Assembly (NCBI GenBank): GCA_038258095.1 | Contig: JBBSQE010000029.1 | Span: 1 to 18,804 of the forward strand | Length of the DNA: 18,804 nucleotides | Reading direction: 5' to 3' | Origin: JBBSQE01 sp038258095 | GTDB taxonomy: Bacteria; Actinomycetota; Thermoleophilia; Solirubrobacterales; 70-9 | Shown: piece after piece, positions 6,453 through 12,033 of the stretch | How the letters are laid out: each line of letters begins with the position of its first letter | Position numbering within the stretch: position 1 is the first letter of the stretch | The notes under the pieces: generated by a model | What the model saw: the letters and a program-made list of their open reading frames with translations, nothing else | Told to the model about the DNA's origin: nothing | Database searches by the model: none | Program-made: the position numbers and the translations under genes

Positions 6453-8117
6453 TCATGCGGCCCTCCTCGCCCGCTCGACCCTGCGCAGCCCGGCGACCCA
6501 GGCTTCCGGCCCGATCTCGCCCTCGATGAGGGCCTTCAGCCCCTCCAGTCCGCCGGCGGGGATTCCGGCAGCGGCGACTGTGCTGGCGATCAGCGGGACG
6601 GAGTCGAGGCCCTCGGACGCCTGACCGATGATCTGCGGGATCTGCGCGGCGGGAGTGCCCCGGCCGAGCAGCTCCCCGGCGCGCCGGTTGCGGCCTCCCG
6701 GCGCGAGGACCGTCGCGGTCAGGTCCCCCACTCCGGCGAGCCCGTGGAATGAGGCCTGGTCGCCACCGCGGGCCACCGCGTACTCCACGCACTCCCGCCA
6801 GACCTCCGCGGCCGCGATGCCGGCCGCGTTGAGCCCGTGGGGCTCCGCGGCGGCGGCGGCGAGCGCGGCGGCGTTCTTCGCGGCGCCCGCCATCTCGACG
6901 CCGATGACATCGGCCGAGCGTTCGCACACGAGCCCGGCGCGGTCGAACACCCGGCCGAGCTGGCTGCGCAGATCGGCATCCGCTGACCCGAGCACCAGAG
7001 CGGCCGAGCCGGAGACGGCCTCGCGAGCGTGAGCGGGGCCACCGAGGCAGGAGACGGCACGCGCGCGCACCCTCTCCCCCACGTACTCCGACGGAAGCTG
7101 TCCCTGCGGCGCGACCAGTCCCTTGGTGAGGAGAAGCATCGCCGAACGCTCGCCGACTTGATCGGCGATCTGGCCGACCCCCTGGGGCAGGGACTTCGAA
7201 GGTATGGCGAGACAGACGAGGTCGAGGCCGGCCAGCTCGATTTCCGTCGAGGCCTTCACCTCCAGACCCGCGGGAAGGCTGACGCCGGAGAGGTAACGGT
7301 CGTTCTCCCGCGTCTCCTGCATCTTCTCCGCCTGCTCTGCGGTACGCGTGCCGAGCTGGACCTCGAGCCCGCCGCGGGCGAGGAGCACGGCAACCGCCGT
7401 TCCCCAGCTCCCGGCTCCGATGACGGCGGCGCGACGCATCGGGGGCAACCCTCCAAGGTCCTCCCACTGGAGCTCGACGTTCGGCCAGATCCGTCCCGTC
7501 ACCGTCGCGGCGAGTGCGGGCGAGGGCCGCTCCGAGCGCGGGAAGGTGAGCGCCTTCCCGAGGCGGAGGCTGACCTTCTTCGGGCGCACCAGCCAGCCGC
7601 TGCGAACGTGCTCGGTGCCGAACACGGCGGTCGGCACGACCGACGCGCCGGTCTGGAGGGCGAGCCGGCCGACTCCGCGCTTCGGCGTCGCGAGTGACCC
7701 GTTGCGAATCCGGGTGCCCTCCGGGAAGATGCAGATCGTCCCGCCGCGCTCGAGGACCATTCGGGCGGTCTTCATCGCCTCCTCATCTGACTCGCCACGG
7801 CGGATCGGGAAGGCGCCGACCCGGCAGAGCACCCAGCCCTGCCAGCGCTTCTCGAAGAGCTCGCGCTTGGCGACGAAGTTCATCGGCTTGCGCCATGGCA
7901 TGCAGGCGCCGATCACGAATGGGTCCAGAAAGCTGCGGTGGTTGGAGGCGACGATCATCGCGCCGTCCACGCGTGCGTGCTCACGCCCTCCGCGCGAGAG
8001 GCGAAACCAGATCAGGAAGAACGGTTGGAGGACAACGCGCGCGATCAGGTACATGACCCAGTTCACGCCGTGCTGGCGCGTATAGGCGTGGTACGAGAGA
8101 AATCGCTCCTCGGTCAC
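6453..8117 (-). CDS. plsC-gpsA: PlsC-GpsA fusion: acylglycerophosphate acyltransferase + glycerol-3-phosphate dehydrogenase
   Basis: One 554-residue frame holds two complete enzymes. Residues 1-226 are a PlsC-like acyltransferase: NHRSFLD with the HX4D motif (H60, D65), RRGESD near 106 and FPEGTR at 131-136. Residues 227-554 are an NAD(P)-dependent glycerol-3-phosphate dehydrogenase: GAGSWGTA (234-241), AAKNAAALAAA, and FHGLAGVGDLTATVLAPGGR followed by NRRAG near the C-terminus. GpsA makes glycerol-3-phosphate from DHAP; PlsC acylates lysophosphatidate to phosphatidate, so the fusion joins two non-consecutive steps of phospholipid synthesis. plsC and gpsA are adjacent genes in other actinobacteria, which suggests fusion of neighbours. 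The start is GTG 8117 without a Shine-Dalgarno; GTG or ATG codons before the first membrane-proximal helix are alternatives. Met227 (ATG 7439) could be an internal start. Confidence 0.92.
   Translation of the reverse strand: MTEERFLSYHAYTRQHGVNWVMYLIARVVLQPFFLIWFRLSRGGREHARVDGAMIVASNHRSFLDPFVIGACMPWRKPMNFVAKRELFEKRWQGWVLCRVGAFPIRRGESDEEAMKTARMVLERGGTICIFPEGTRIRNGSLATPKRGVGRLALQTGASVVPTAVFGTEHVRSGWLVRPKKVSLRLGKALTFPRSERPSPALAATVTGRIWPNVELQWEDLGGLPPMRRAAVIGAGSWGTAVAVLLARGGLEVQLGTRTAEQAEKMQETRENDRYLSGVSLPAGLEVKASTEIELAGLDLVCLAIPSKSLPQGVGQIADQVGERSAMLLLTKGLVAPQGQLPSEYVGERVRARAVSCLGGPAHAREAVSGSAALVLGSADADLRSQLGRVFDRAGLVCERSADVIGVEMAGAAKNAAALAAAAAEPHGLNAAGIAAAEVWRECVEYAVARGGDQASFHGLAGVGDLTATVLAPGGRNRRAGELLGRGTPAAQIPQIIGQASEGLDSVPLIASTVAAAGIPAGGLEGLKALIEGEIGPEAWVAGLRRVERARRAA
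7437..7454 (-). promoter_or_regulatory. Possible internal ribosome start for GpsA alone
   Basis: Inside the fusion gene, GGAGG is followed after 10 nt by an in-frame ATG (7439-7437) that is exactly the first residue of the GpsA domain (MRRAAVIGAGSWGTA). Spacing is slightly long but usable. It would allow free GpsA as well as the fusion. It may equally be a relic of an ancestral two-gene arrangement. Confidence 0.35.
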
Positions 8118-8147
8118 GAGAAGCGCTACACGGCCCGCGGACCGCGG

Positions 8148-9152
8148 TTACCAGGCGGCATCGAGTATCCGGCGGAGTTCGTCGCTGCCGGGAGGGTCGG
8201 GGGTGAAGGCGAGTTGCGGGCGGGCGAGGATCGCATCGAGGGCATCATCGAGGCGATCATGGGCGGCCCCGATGGCGCCGAGGCCGGGAGGGTCGCCTCC
8301 GAGGGCGCTGATGCGGCTTCGCAAGCCGGCGGGCTCAGTTTCAAGGGCGGTGGCGAGGTCGGCCATCTCCCGCGGCGCACGATCGAGCATCGCTTCCATG
8401 GCGTGCGGCAGAACCGCGGCATTGGTCTGAGCGTGGGGGCTGTCGCAGACGGCCACGAGCGTCTGGCAAATGACGTGGTGGATCGAGAAGCCGCCGGAGT
8501 CGATCGCATAACCGCAATAGATCGAGCCGAGGGCGAGGTCATCGCGATCGGTGTCCGCTACGTCGAGGGCGGCCGAGATCAGCTCGGCCCCCTTCAGCCC
8601 GAGCATCCGCGAGACGGGATTCGCCATCGGCGTGTAGAGCGAGTCGGCGGCGTGGGCGAGCGCGTTCATCGAGCTGGCGCGCAACTCGTCCTCGGGTGCC
8701 GACGTCATCTCATCGGGATCGGCGATGACGAGCACCGGCCGCACGAGGGCCTTCGCCCGGGTCTCGGCGCCGGTCGGGAGCCGGTGGATTCCGGTCATCT
8801 CCGCGCCCGACATCGTGGTCGGGACGGCAGCGACCCTGGCGCCGGTGACCGCCGCTACGGCCTTGGCGGCGTCGATCACGCGCCCTCCGCCGAGAGCGAC
8901 CAGCCGCTCGGCGTCGGCGGCACGGTCGAGGAGCTCTGCGGAGATCTCGGCGACCGCGCCGACCGGCACCTCATGGACCGCGCCTGCGCGCTCCGCGAGA
9001 GCCCCCTCGCTCCCGAGCGCACGCTCGGTGGAGAGCAGCTCGAAGCCGCCGCCGAATCCGTGCTCGTCGAGCAGGTCGGGCGCACTCTGGGCGGCTTCCG
9101 GCCGGAAGACGACGGTGCGGCCGGCGTCGCGCCACACGAACGCGTCTGCCAT
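8148..9152 (-). CDS. Iron-containing alcohol dehydrogenase family, maleylacetate-reductase-like
   Basis: This protein of about 334 residues belongs to the dehydroquinate synthase/Fe-ADH superfamily. GGGRVIDAAKAVA (88-100) is the nucleotide-binding signature and PTTMSGAEMTGI (111-122) matches maleylacetate reductases. The metal-site region reads NALAH (163-167), then HH (225-226) and H240 in SPHAQTNAAVLPHAM, with spacing as in the family. The Asp ligand of classical Fe-ADHs is Asn here, as I recall for maleylacetate reductases. Maleylacetate reductases turn maleylacetate into 3-oxoadipate. The start is ATG 9152, 7 nt after the stop of the ring-cleaving dioxygenase, so the two are probably co-translated. 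The reading frame runs further upstream only as overlap with that gene. The substrate is inferred. Confidence 0.85.
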   Translation of the reverse strand: MADAFVWRDAGRTVVFRPEAAQSAPDLLDEHGFGGGFELLSTERALGSEGALAERAGAVHEVPVGAVAEISAELLDRAADAERLVALGGGRVIDAAKAVAAVTGARVAAVPTTMSGAEMTGIHRLPTGAETRAKALVRPVLVIADPDEMTSAPEDELRASSMNALAHAADSLYTPMANPVSRMLGLKGAELISAALDVADTDRDDLALGSIYCGYAIDSGGFSIHHVICQTLVAVCDSPHAQTNAAVLPHAMEAMLDRAPREMADLATALETEPAGLRSRISALGGDPPGLGAIGAAHDRLDDALDAILARPQLAFTPDPPGSDELRRILDAAW

Positions 9153-9159
9153 CGGCCGC

Positions 9160-10065
9160 CTACTCGGACCGCGGATTGACGATCGGGCGCAGGTTCGGCT
9201 CGACCTTTTCCCGCAGGTGCTCGTAATCCGGCGGCAGCGAGAGCTTCTCGCCGAGCGTCTCGAGCGGCTCGTCGACCGTGAAGCCGGGGCCAAGCGTCGC
9301 GATCTCGAACAGGACGCCGCCGGGCTCGCGGAAGTAGATTGACCGAAAGTAGAAGCGGTCGATGACCGGCGTCGGGTGGGCGCCGCCGGCGATCGCCCGC
9401 TCACGCCATAGCTCGTGCTCTTCGATCTTCGAGGCCCAGGCGACGTGGTGGACGGTGCCCGCGCCCTGGAGCCCGCGCTCAGCCGGAGCCGGATCGAAGA
9501 CGTAGGAGCCGCCGCGCTCCTCGCCCCGGGCCTCCCAGCCACCTCCGGCGGGCTCGAACTCGAGCGCCTCGAGCAGCGGGGTGGTCCGGTCTGGGTCAGA
9601 AGCGTAGGCGCGGACGGCGTGGAATCCCTGGAGGGCATGCTTGGCGGGTATCTCGGGGTGAACGGCGCTCAGTGGCGCGTCGGGTACGTCGACTACGACG
9701 AGCTCGTGGTCGAGGCCCTCGGGGTCCGAGAATCGAAGCGAGTCACCACGGGCCGCCTCGTGCCCCAGCTCCGTGAGGCGGGTCTCCCAGAAGTCCAGGG
9801 CCGCGGGAGATGCGACCCGCCAGACGATCCGGTGGACCATCCCCTCGCCGGCCATCCCGCGTGGCGAGCCCGGGAACTCGAAGAAGGTCAGGTCCGATCC
9901 GGCCGAGCCGTTCTCGTCGGCGAAGAACAGGTGGTAAACGTCGGGGGAGTCCTGGTTGACCGTTTTCTTGACCAGCCGGAGGCCGAGGACGCGAACGTAG
10001 AAGTCGACGTTGCTCTGGCCGTCCTCGGTGATGGCGGTGATGTGGTGGATGCCCTCGAGCTTCAT
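9160..10065 (-). CDS. VOC-superfamily ring-cleaving dioxygenase (hydroquinone type, PcpA/LinE/MhqO-like)
   Basis: This 301-residue protein has two VOC modules. The N-terminus (GIHHITAITEDGQSNVDFYV, then LGLRLVKKTVN) and DPEGLDHELV are typical of the PcpA/LinE/MhqO branch. Candidate Fe(II) ligands are His8, His207 (in TVHHVAW) and Glu254 (in LFEIATLGPGF), spaced as in PcpA. Family members open hydroquinones or chlorohydroquinones; some are quinone-stress proteins with ill-defined substrates. The downstream gene is maleylacetate-reductase-like, the enzyme that acts after LinE/PcpA cleavage of chlorinated hydroquinones. The start is ATG 10065, only 3 nt after the tRNA-Thr discriminator base; there is no other Met before HHIT and no room for a normal leader. 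Substrate is not determinable from sequence. Confidence 0.88.
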   Translation of the reverse strand: MKLEGIHHITAITEDGQSNVDFYVRVLGLRLVKKTVNQDSPDVYHLFFADENGSAGSDLTFFEFPGSPRGMAGEGMVHRIVWRVASPAALDFWETRLTELGHEAARGDSLRFSDPEGLDHELVVVDVPDAPLSAVHPEIPAKHALQGFHAVRAYASDPDRTTPLLEALEFEPAGGGWEARGEERGGSYVFDPAPAERGLQGAGTVHHVAWASKIEEHELWRERAIAGGAHPTPVIDRFYFRSIYFREPGGVLFEIATLGPGFTVDEPLETLGEKLSLPPDYEHLREKVEPNLRPIVNPRSE

Positions 10066-10068
10066 TAG

Positions 10069-10141
10069 AGCCCGCCCCCGGACTCGAACCGGGAACCGCT
10101 GCTTTACAAGAGCAGTGCTCTTCCAGTTGAGCTAGGCGGGC
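10069..10141 (-). tRNA. trnT: tRNA-Thr (anticodon UGU)
   Basis: Read on the minus strand this folds as a standard 73-nt tRNA. The acceptor stem is GCCCGCC/GGCGGGC (7 bp), the D stem GCTC/GAGC, the anticodon stem CTGCT/AGCAG with loop CTTGTAA (anticodon TGT, reading ACA), the variable loop CGGTT, and the T stem CCCGG/CCGGG with loop TTCGAGT. The discriminator is T (10069) and CCA is not encoded. Its 3' end lies 3 nt before the ATG of the dioxygenase gene on the same strand. Confidence 0.97.
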
Positions 10142-10189
10142 GGATCGTGTTTCAGCCTATCCAGCGGCGGGATCGGCGGTTGTGGCGGA

Positions 10190-10260
10190 GGTGGCGGGTG
10201 CCCACCCCTTCACTACAGCTGCCACAGCTTCTAGCCGTTCCGGGGTGGGCCCCCGCCACC
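10190..10260. repeat. Long inverted repeat with nested hairpin
   Basis: GGTGGCGGGTGCCCACCCC (10190-10208) pairs with GGGGTGGGCCCCCGCCACC (10242-10260) over 19 positions with a single mismatch. One more A-T pair extends it at 10189/10261. The 33-nt loop itself contains AGCTG-CCA-CAGCT (10217-10229), a perfect 5-bp hairpin. It could act at the RNA level or as a repeat element. Confidence 0.7.
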
Positions 10261-10288
10261 TACCACGTAGCCGCCAAGCCCGCCGCAG

Positions 10289-10392
10289 GATCGGCCAAAG
10301 CCCGAGTCCGCCATAGGTATGGGTGGCGGGATGAGGCCGACACTCCGAGTCCGCCGGAGATGGGTGGCGGGATCAGGCAAAGGTCCGAGCCC
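10289..10392. repeat. Imperfect 41-bp tandem repeat, about 2.5 copies
   Basis: Units run 10289-10329, 10330-10370 and a partial one from 10371. They start GATC/GATG, share CCGAGTCCGCC in the middle and end ATGGGTGGCGG in the two full copies. Each full copy also contains a small hairpin, CCGCC-(10 nt)-GGCGG, with different loop bases, so the stem is kept while the loop varies. A shortened relative (GATCGGC...GGTGGCGG) lies at 10171-10197. Confidence 0.65.
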
Positions 10393-10418
10393 TTGCCCGA
10401 TCTTCCAGCTCACATGAA

Positions 10419-10473
10419 GAGCGGGAAGTGCCGCACTGAAGGCCCCTGAACCCTAGTTCGGCACTTCCCGCTC
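10419..10473 (-). terminator. Stem-loop at the 3' end of sigH
   Basis: GAGCGGGAAGTGCCG (10419-10433) is the exact reverse complement of 10459-10473, giving a 15-bp perfect stem around a 25-nt loop. The right arm is the last coding part of sigH and the loop holds its stop codon. The sequence after the stem on the minus strand (TTCATGTG) lacks a real T-run, so this is a terminator-like structure rather than a textbook intrinsic terminator. Confidence 0.6.
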
Positions 10474-11154
10474 GTCGAGGTGCAGGCCGACCTTCCGCTT
10501 CACCCGCTGCAGCGCGTTGTCGACGGTCTTCGTGTCGCACTCCATGCGCTCGGCGATGACCTCGTAGGAGTAGCCGTCCAGGTAGAGCGAGAGGACCCGG
10601 GACTCGAGCTCGGAGAGGACGCTCGTCAGGCAATCGACGAGGCTCTCCAGCTCCTGTGAGGCGATCACCTGGACCACCGGGTCTGAAACCGAGGGGCCGG
10701 GGAGGATGTCCTCCAGGGTCGTCTCCGAGTCGCCGGCGGCCGCCGGAGTCTGGCTGAAGGAGACGTACTGGTTGAGCGGGGTGTGCTTGTTGCGGGTCGC
10801 GGTCTTGACGGCAGTGATGATCTGGCGGGTGATGCAGAGCTCGGCGAAATTGCGGAAGCTCGACTCGCGGTCGGTCCGGTAGTCGCGGATCGCCTTGTAG
10901 AGGCCGACCAGGCCCTCCTGGATCAGGTCGTCGGACTCGCCTCCGAGGAGGAAGTAGGACGACGCCTTGAGGCGGACGAAGCCGCGGTAGCGACGGATGA
11001 TCTGGTCGTAGGCATCCGTATGACCGTCCTTGGCGAGGGCGACGAGATAGTGATCGTCAAGCTCACCTTGAGGGTTTGCGCGGGACGTGCCCCGTGTCTG
11101 GCCTATCGAGCGGGCCGGAAGGGAAAACTCCTGCGTAGGGGTAGGTAGTGCCAC
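10453..11154 (-). CDS. sigH: SigH (Spo0H-like) sigma-70 family factor
   Basis: This 233-residue protein closely resembles Bacillus-type SigH rather than actinobacterial ECF 'SigH'. Region 2 reads FVRLKASSYFLLGGESDDLI and GLVGLYKAIRDYRTDRESSF, followed by FAELCITRQIITAVKTATRN and KHTPLNQYVS. Region 4 reads LESRVLSLYLDGYSYEVIAE and TVDNALQRVKRKV. Residues 1-30 are an extra Thr/Ser/Pro-rich extension. The start is GTG 11154, with a perfect AAGGAGG 8 nt upstream. A sigma-70-type promoter (11264-11291) gives a leader of about 100 nt with two palindromes at its 5' end. It is the last gene of the cysS-rlmB-sigH series. In Bacillus this factor governs transition-phase genes; its role here is unknown. 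Confidence 0.93.
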   Translation of the reverse strand: MALPTPTQEFSLPARSIGQTRGTSRANPQGELDDHYLVALAKDGHTDAYDQIIRRYRGFVRLKASSYFLLGGESDDLIQEGLVGLYKAIRDYRTDRESSFRNFAELCITRQIITAVKTATRNKHTPLNQYVSFSQTPAAAGDSETTLEDILPGPSVSDPVVQVIASQELESLVDCLTSVLSELESRVLSLYLDGYSYEVIAERMECDTKTVDNALQRVKRKVGLHLDEREVPN

Positions 11155-11234
11155 TGACGGTTCCTCCTTCGAGGGTGTCGGTGGCGCCGCTTACCTCCCC
11201 AGGGGCGCCGCTCTCCTTTGACGACTGCTGCCTC

Positions 11235-11265
11235 AACCTGAGGTTCAGCCTTATCTGCGGATAAG
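11235..11265. promoter_or_regulatory. Two palindromes in the sigH leader
   Basis: AACCTGAGGTT (11235-11245) is a palindrome around a single G. It extends outward, after one mismatch, by CT/AG. CTTATC-TGCG-GATAAG (11250-11265) is a perfect 6-bp dyad that overlaps the -10 end and the predicted start of transcription. They are positioned like operators controlling sigH, or could form hairpins at the mRNA 5' end. Confidence 0.45.
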
Positions 11266-11291
11266 TGTATGCGCGAATCGGGTTCTGTCAA
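11264..11291 (-). promoter_or_regulatory. sigma-70-type promoter of sigH
   Basis: On the minus strand TTGACA (11291-11286), a perfect -35 consensus, is followed after 16 nt by TACACT (11269-11264) as -10. Transcription would start near 11257. This implies that sigH can be transcribed by the housekeeping polymerase independently of cysS-rlmB. Confidence 0.65.
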
Positions 11292-11306
11292 CCCGCGGCG
11301 CGCACT

Positions 11307-11326
11307 CCTGCAACCGTTCTTGCAGG
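11307..11326 (-). terminator. Hairpin between rlmB and the sigH promoter
   Basis: CCTGCAA and TTGCAGG form a perfect 7-bp stem with a 6-nt loop, located between the rlmB stop (11364) and the sigH -35 box. No T-run follows. It could end rlmB transcripts inefficiently or be a binding site. An alternative pairing of TGCAAC (11309-11314) with GTTGCA (11331-11336) is also possible. Confidence 0.4.
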
Positions 11327-11363
11327 CGCCGTTGCATGTGTTACGGAGCGCCCCAGCGCGAAA

Positions 11364-12017
11364 TCAACGCGCGGCGGAGCGCTGGCGGACCGCCTCGAAG
11401 GCCAGGGCGGCGGCGGCCGAGCTGACGTTCAGCGAACCGACGCGACCTGACTGCGGCAGGGTTATGGAGCCGTCGCAGACGCTCGCAACCCGGGGGCGCA
11501 TGCCACCCCCCTCCCCACCGAGCACCAGCGCGGTCCTGCCGGTCAGGTCCGTCTCCCACGACGGCCGGCCCCCTTCGGGCGCGGTGCCCCAGACCCAGAA
11601 GCCGGCGTCCTTTGCCAGGCCGAGCCAGTCCGCGATGTTGCGGGTGCGCACGACCGGGAGATGCTCGACGGCGCCGGCCGACGCCTTGCATGCGGCCGGA
11701 GTCACGGCGGCGGCCCGGCGCTCCGGTATGACGACCCCGGAGGCCCCGGCCACCTCGGCCGTGCGGCACACGGCTCCCAGGTTCCGCGGATCCTGCACCT
11801 CGTCGAGGACGAGAACGAGCGCTTCGGCCTCGCTGAAGAAGCCTGTCGGGTCCGCGTAGGGGTACGGATCGACCTCGGCCACCACGCCCTGATGGTCCTC
11901 GGAGCCGCAGAGATGCTCGAGCTCCTGTGGCGAGGTCTCCGGCGCGCGCCAGACACGGTGGACCGTCCGCCGGCCCCCTTCGGCCTCGGCCACCGGGCGG
12001 CGACCGTAGATGACCAT
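11364..12017 (-). CDS. rlmB: TrmH/SpoU-family RNA 2'-O-methyltransferase, RlmB-like
   Basis: This protein of about 217 residues has the RlmB N-terminal substrate-binding domain, starting YGRRPVAEA and ending in the HQGVVAEVDPYPYAD signature. A SPOUT knot domain follows with the TrmH motifs VLDEVQDPRNLGAVCRTAEV (motif 1), ALVLGGEGGGMRP (motif 2) and ITLPQSGRVGSLNVSSAAAA (motif 3). RlmB methylates the 2'-O of a 23S rRNA guanosine using SAM. The linker of the N-terminal domain looks shorter than usual. I use ATG 12017; a GTG at 12041 that overlaps the cysS stop by 8 nt is a real alternative and would add eight residues. Neither has a good Shine-Dalgarno, consistent with coupling to cysS translation. 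Confidence 0.9.
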   Translation of the reverse strand: MVIYGRRPVAEAEGGRRTVHRVWRAPETSPQELEHLCGSEDHQGVVAEVDPYPYADPTGFFSEAEALVLVLDEVQDPRNLGAVCRTAEVAGASGVVIPERRAAAVTPAACKASAGAVEHLPVVRTRNIADWLGLAKDAGFWVWGTAPEGGRPSWETDLTGRTALVLGGEGGGMRPRVASVCDGSITLPQSGRVGSLNVSSAAAALAFEAVRQRSAAR

Positions 12018-12033
12018 GCGGGCCGCCGCGTTG

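Larger units (their letters stand above)
10142..10452. other. 311-bp gene-free region between sigH and tRNA-Thr, repeat-rich
   Basis: No convincing gene lies here on either strand. From left to right it holds a long imperfect hairpin with a smaller hairpin in its loop (10190-10260), about 2.5 copies of a 41-bp tandem repeat (10289-10392), and one arm of the stem-loop at the end of sigH (10419-10433). A weak -10-like TAGGCT lies about 14 nt before the tRNA 5' end without a matching -35, so the tRNA may have its own weak promoter or be read through from sigH. Confidence 0.7.

Noticed and set aside
5851..7467. 538-codon minus-strand frame overlapping gpsA and the ECF sigma gene
   Set aside because: Extremely Arg/Gly/Pro/Ala-rich and out of frame with two recognised enzymes. 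Only its internal GAGGAGG-ATG near 6456 is kept, as a finding.
7938..9179. 413-codon plus-strand frame opposite the Fe-ADH gene
   Set aside because: Antisense to a gene with clear nucleotide- and metal-binding motifs; no homology signal or ribosome site.
9153..9638. Upstream extension of the Fe-ADH reading frame
   Set aside because: The frame stays open because of GC bias, but this part overlaps the dioxygenase gene and is Ser/Arg-rich. The family N-terminus MADAFVWRDAGR begins at 9152.
10289..10392. Could the tandem repeats be a CRISPR array?
   Set aside because: Only about 2.5 imperfect copies, with no unique spacers between conserved repeats and no cas gene in the window.
10147..10449. 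100-codon plus-strand frame in the repeat region
   Set aside because: It has no Shine-Dalgarno, is made of the hairpin and the 41-bp repeats, and its product is low-complexity. The region is better read as non-coding.
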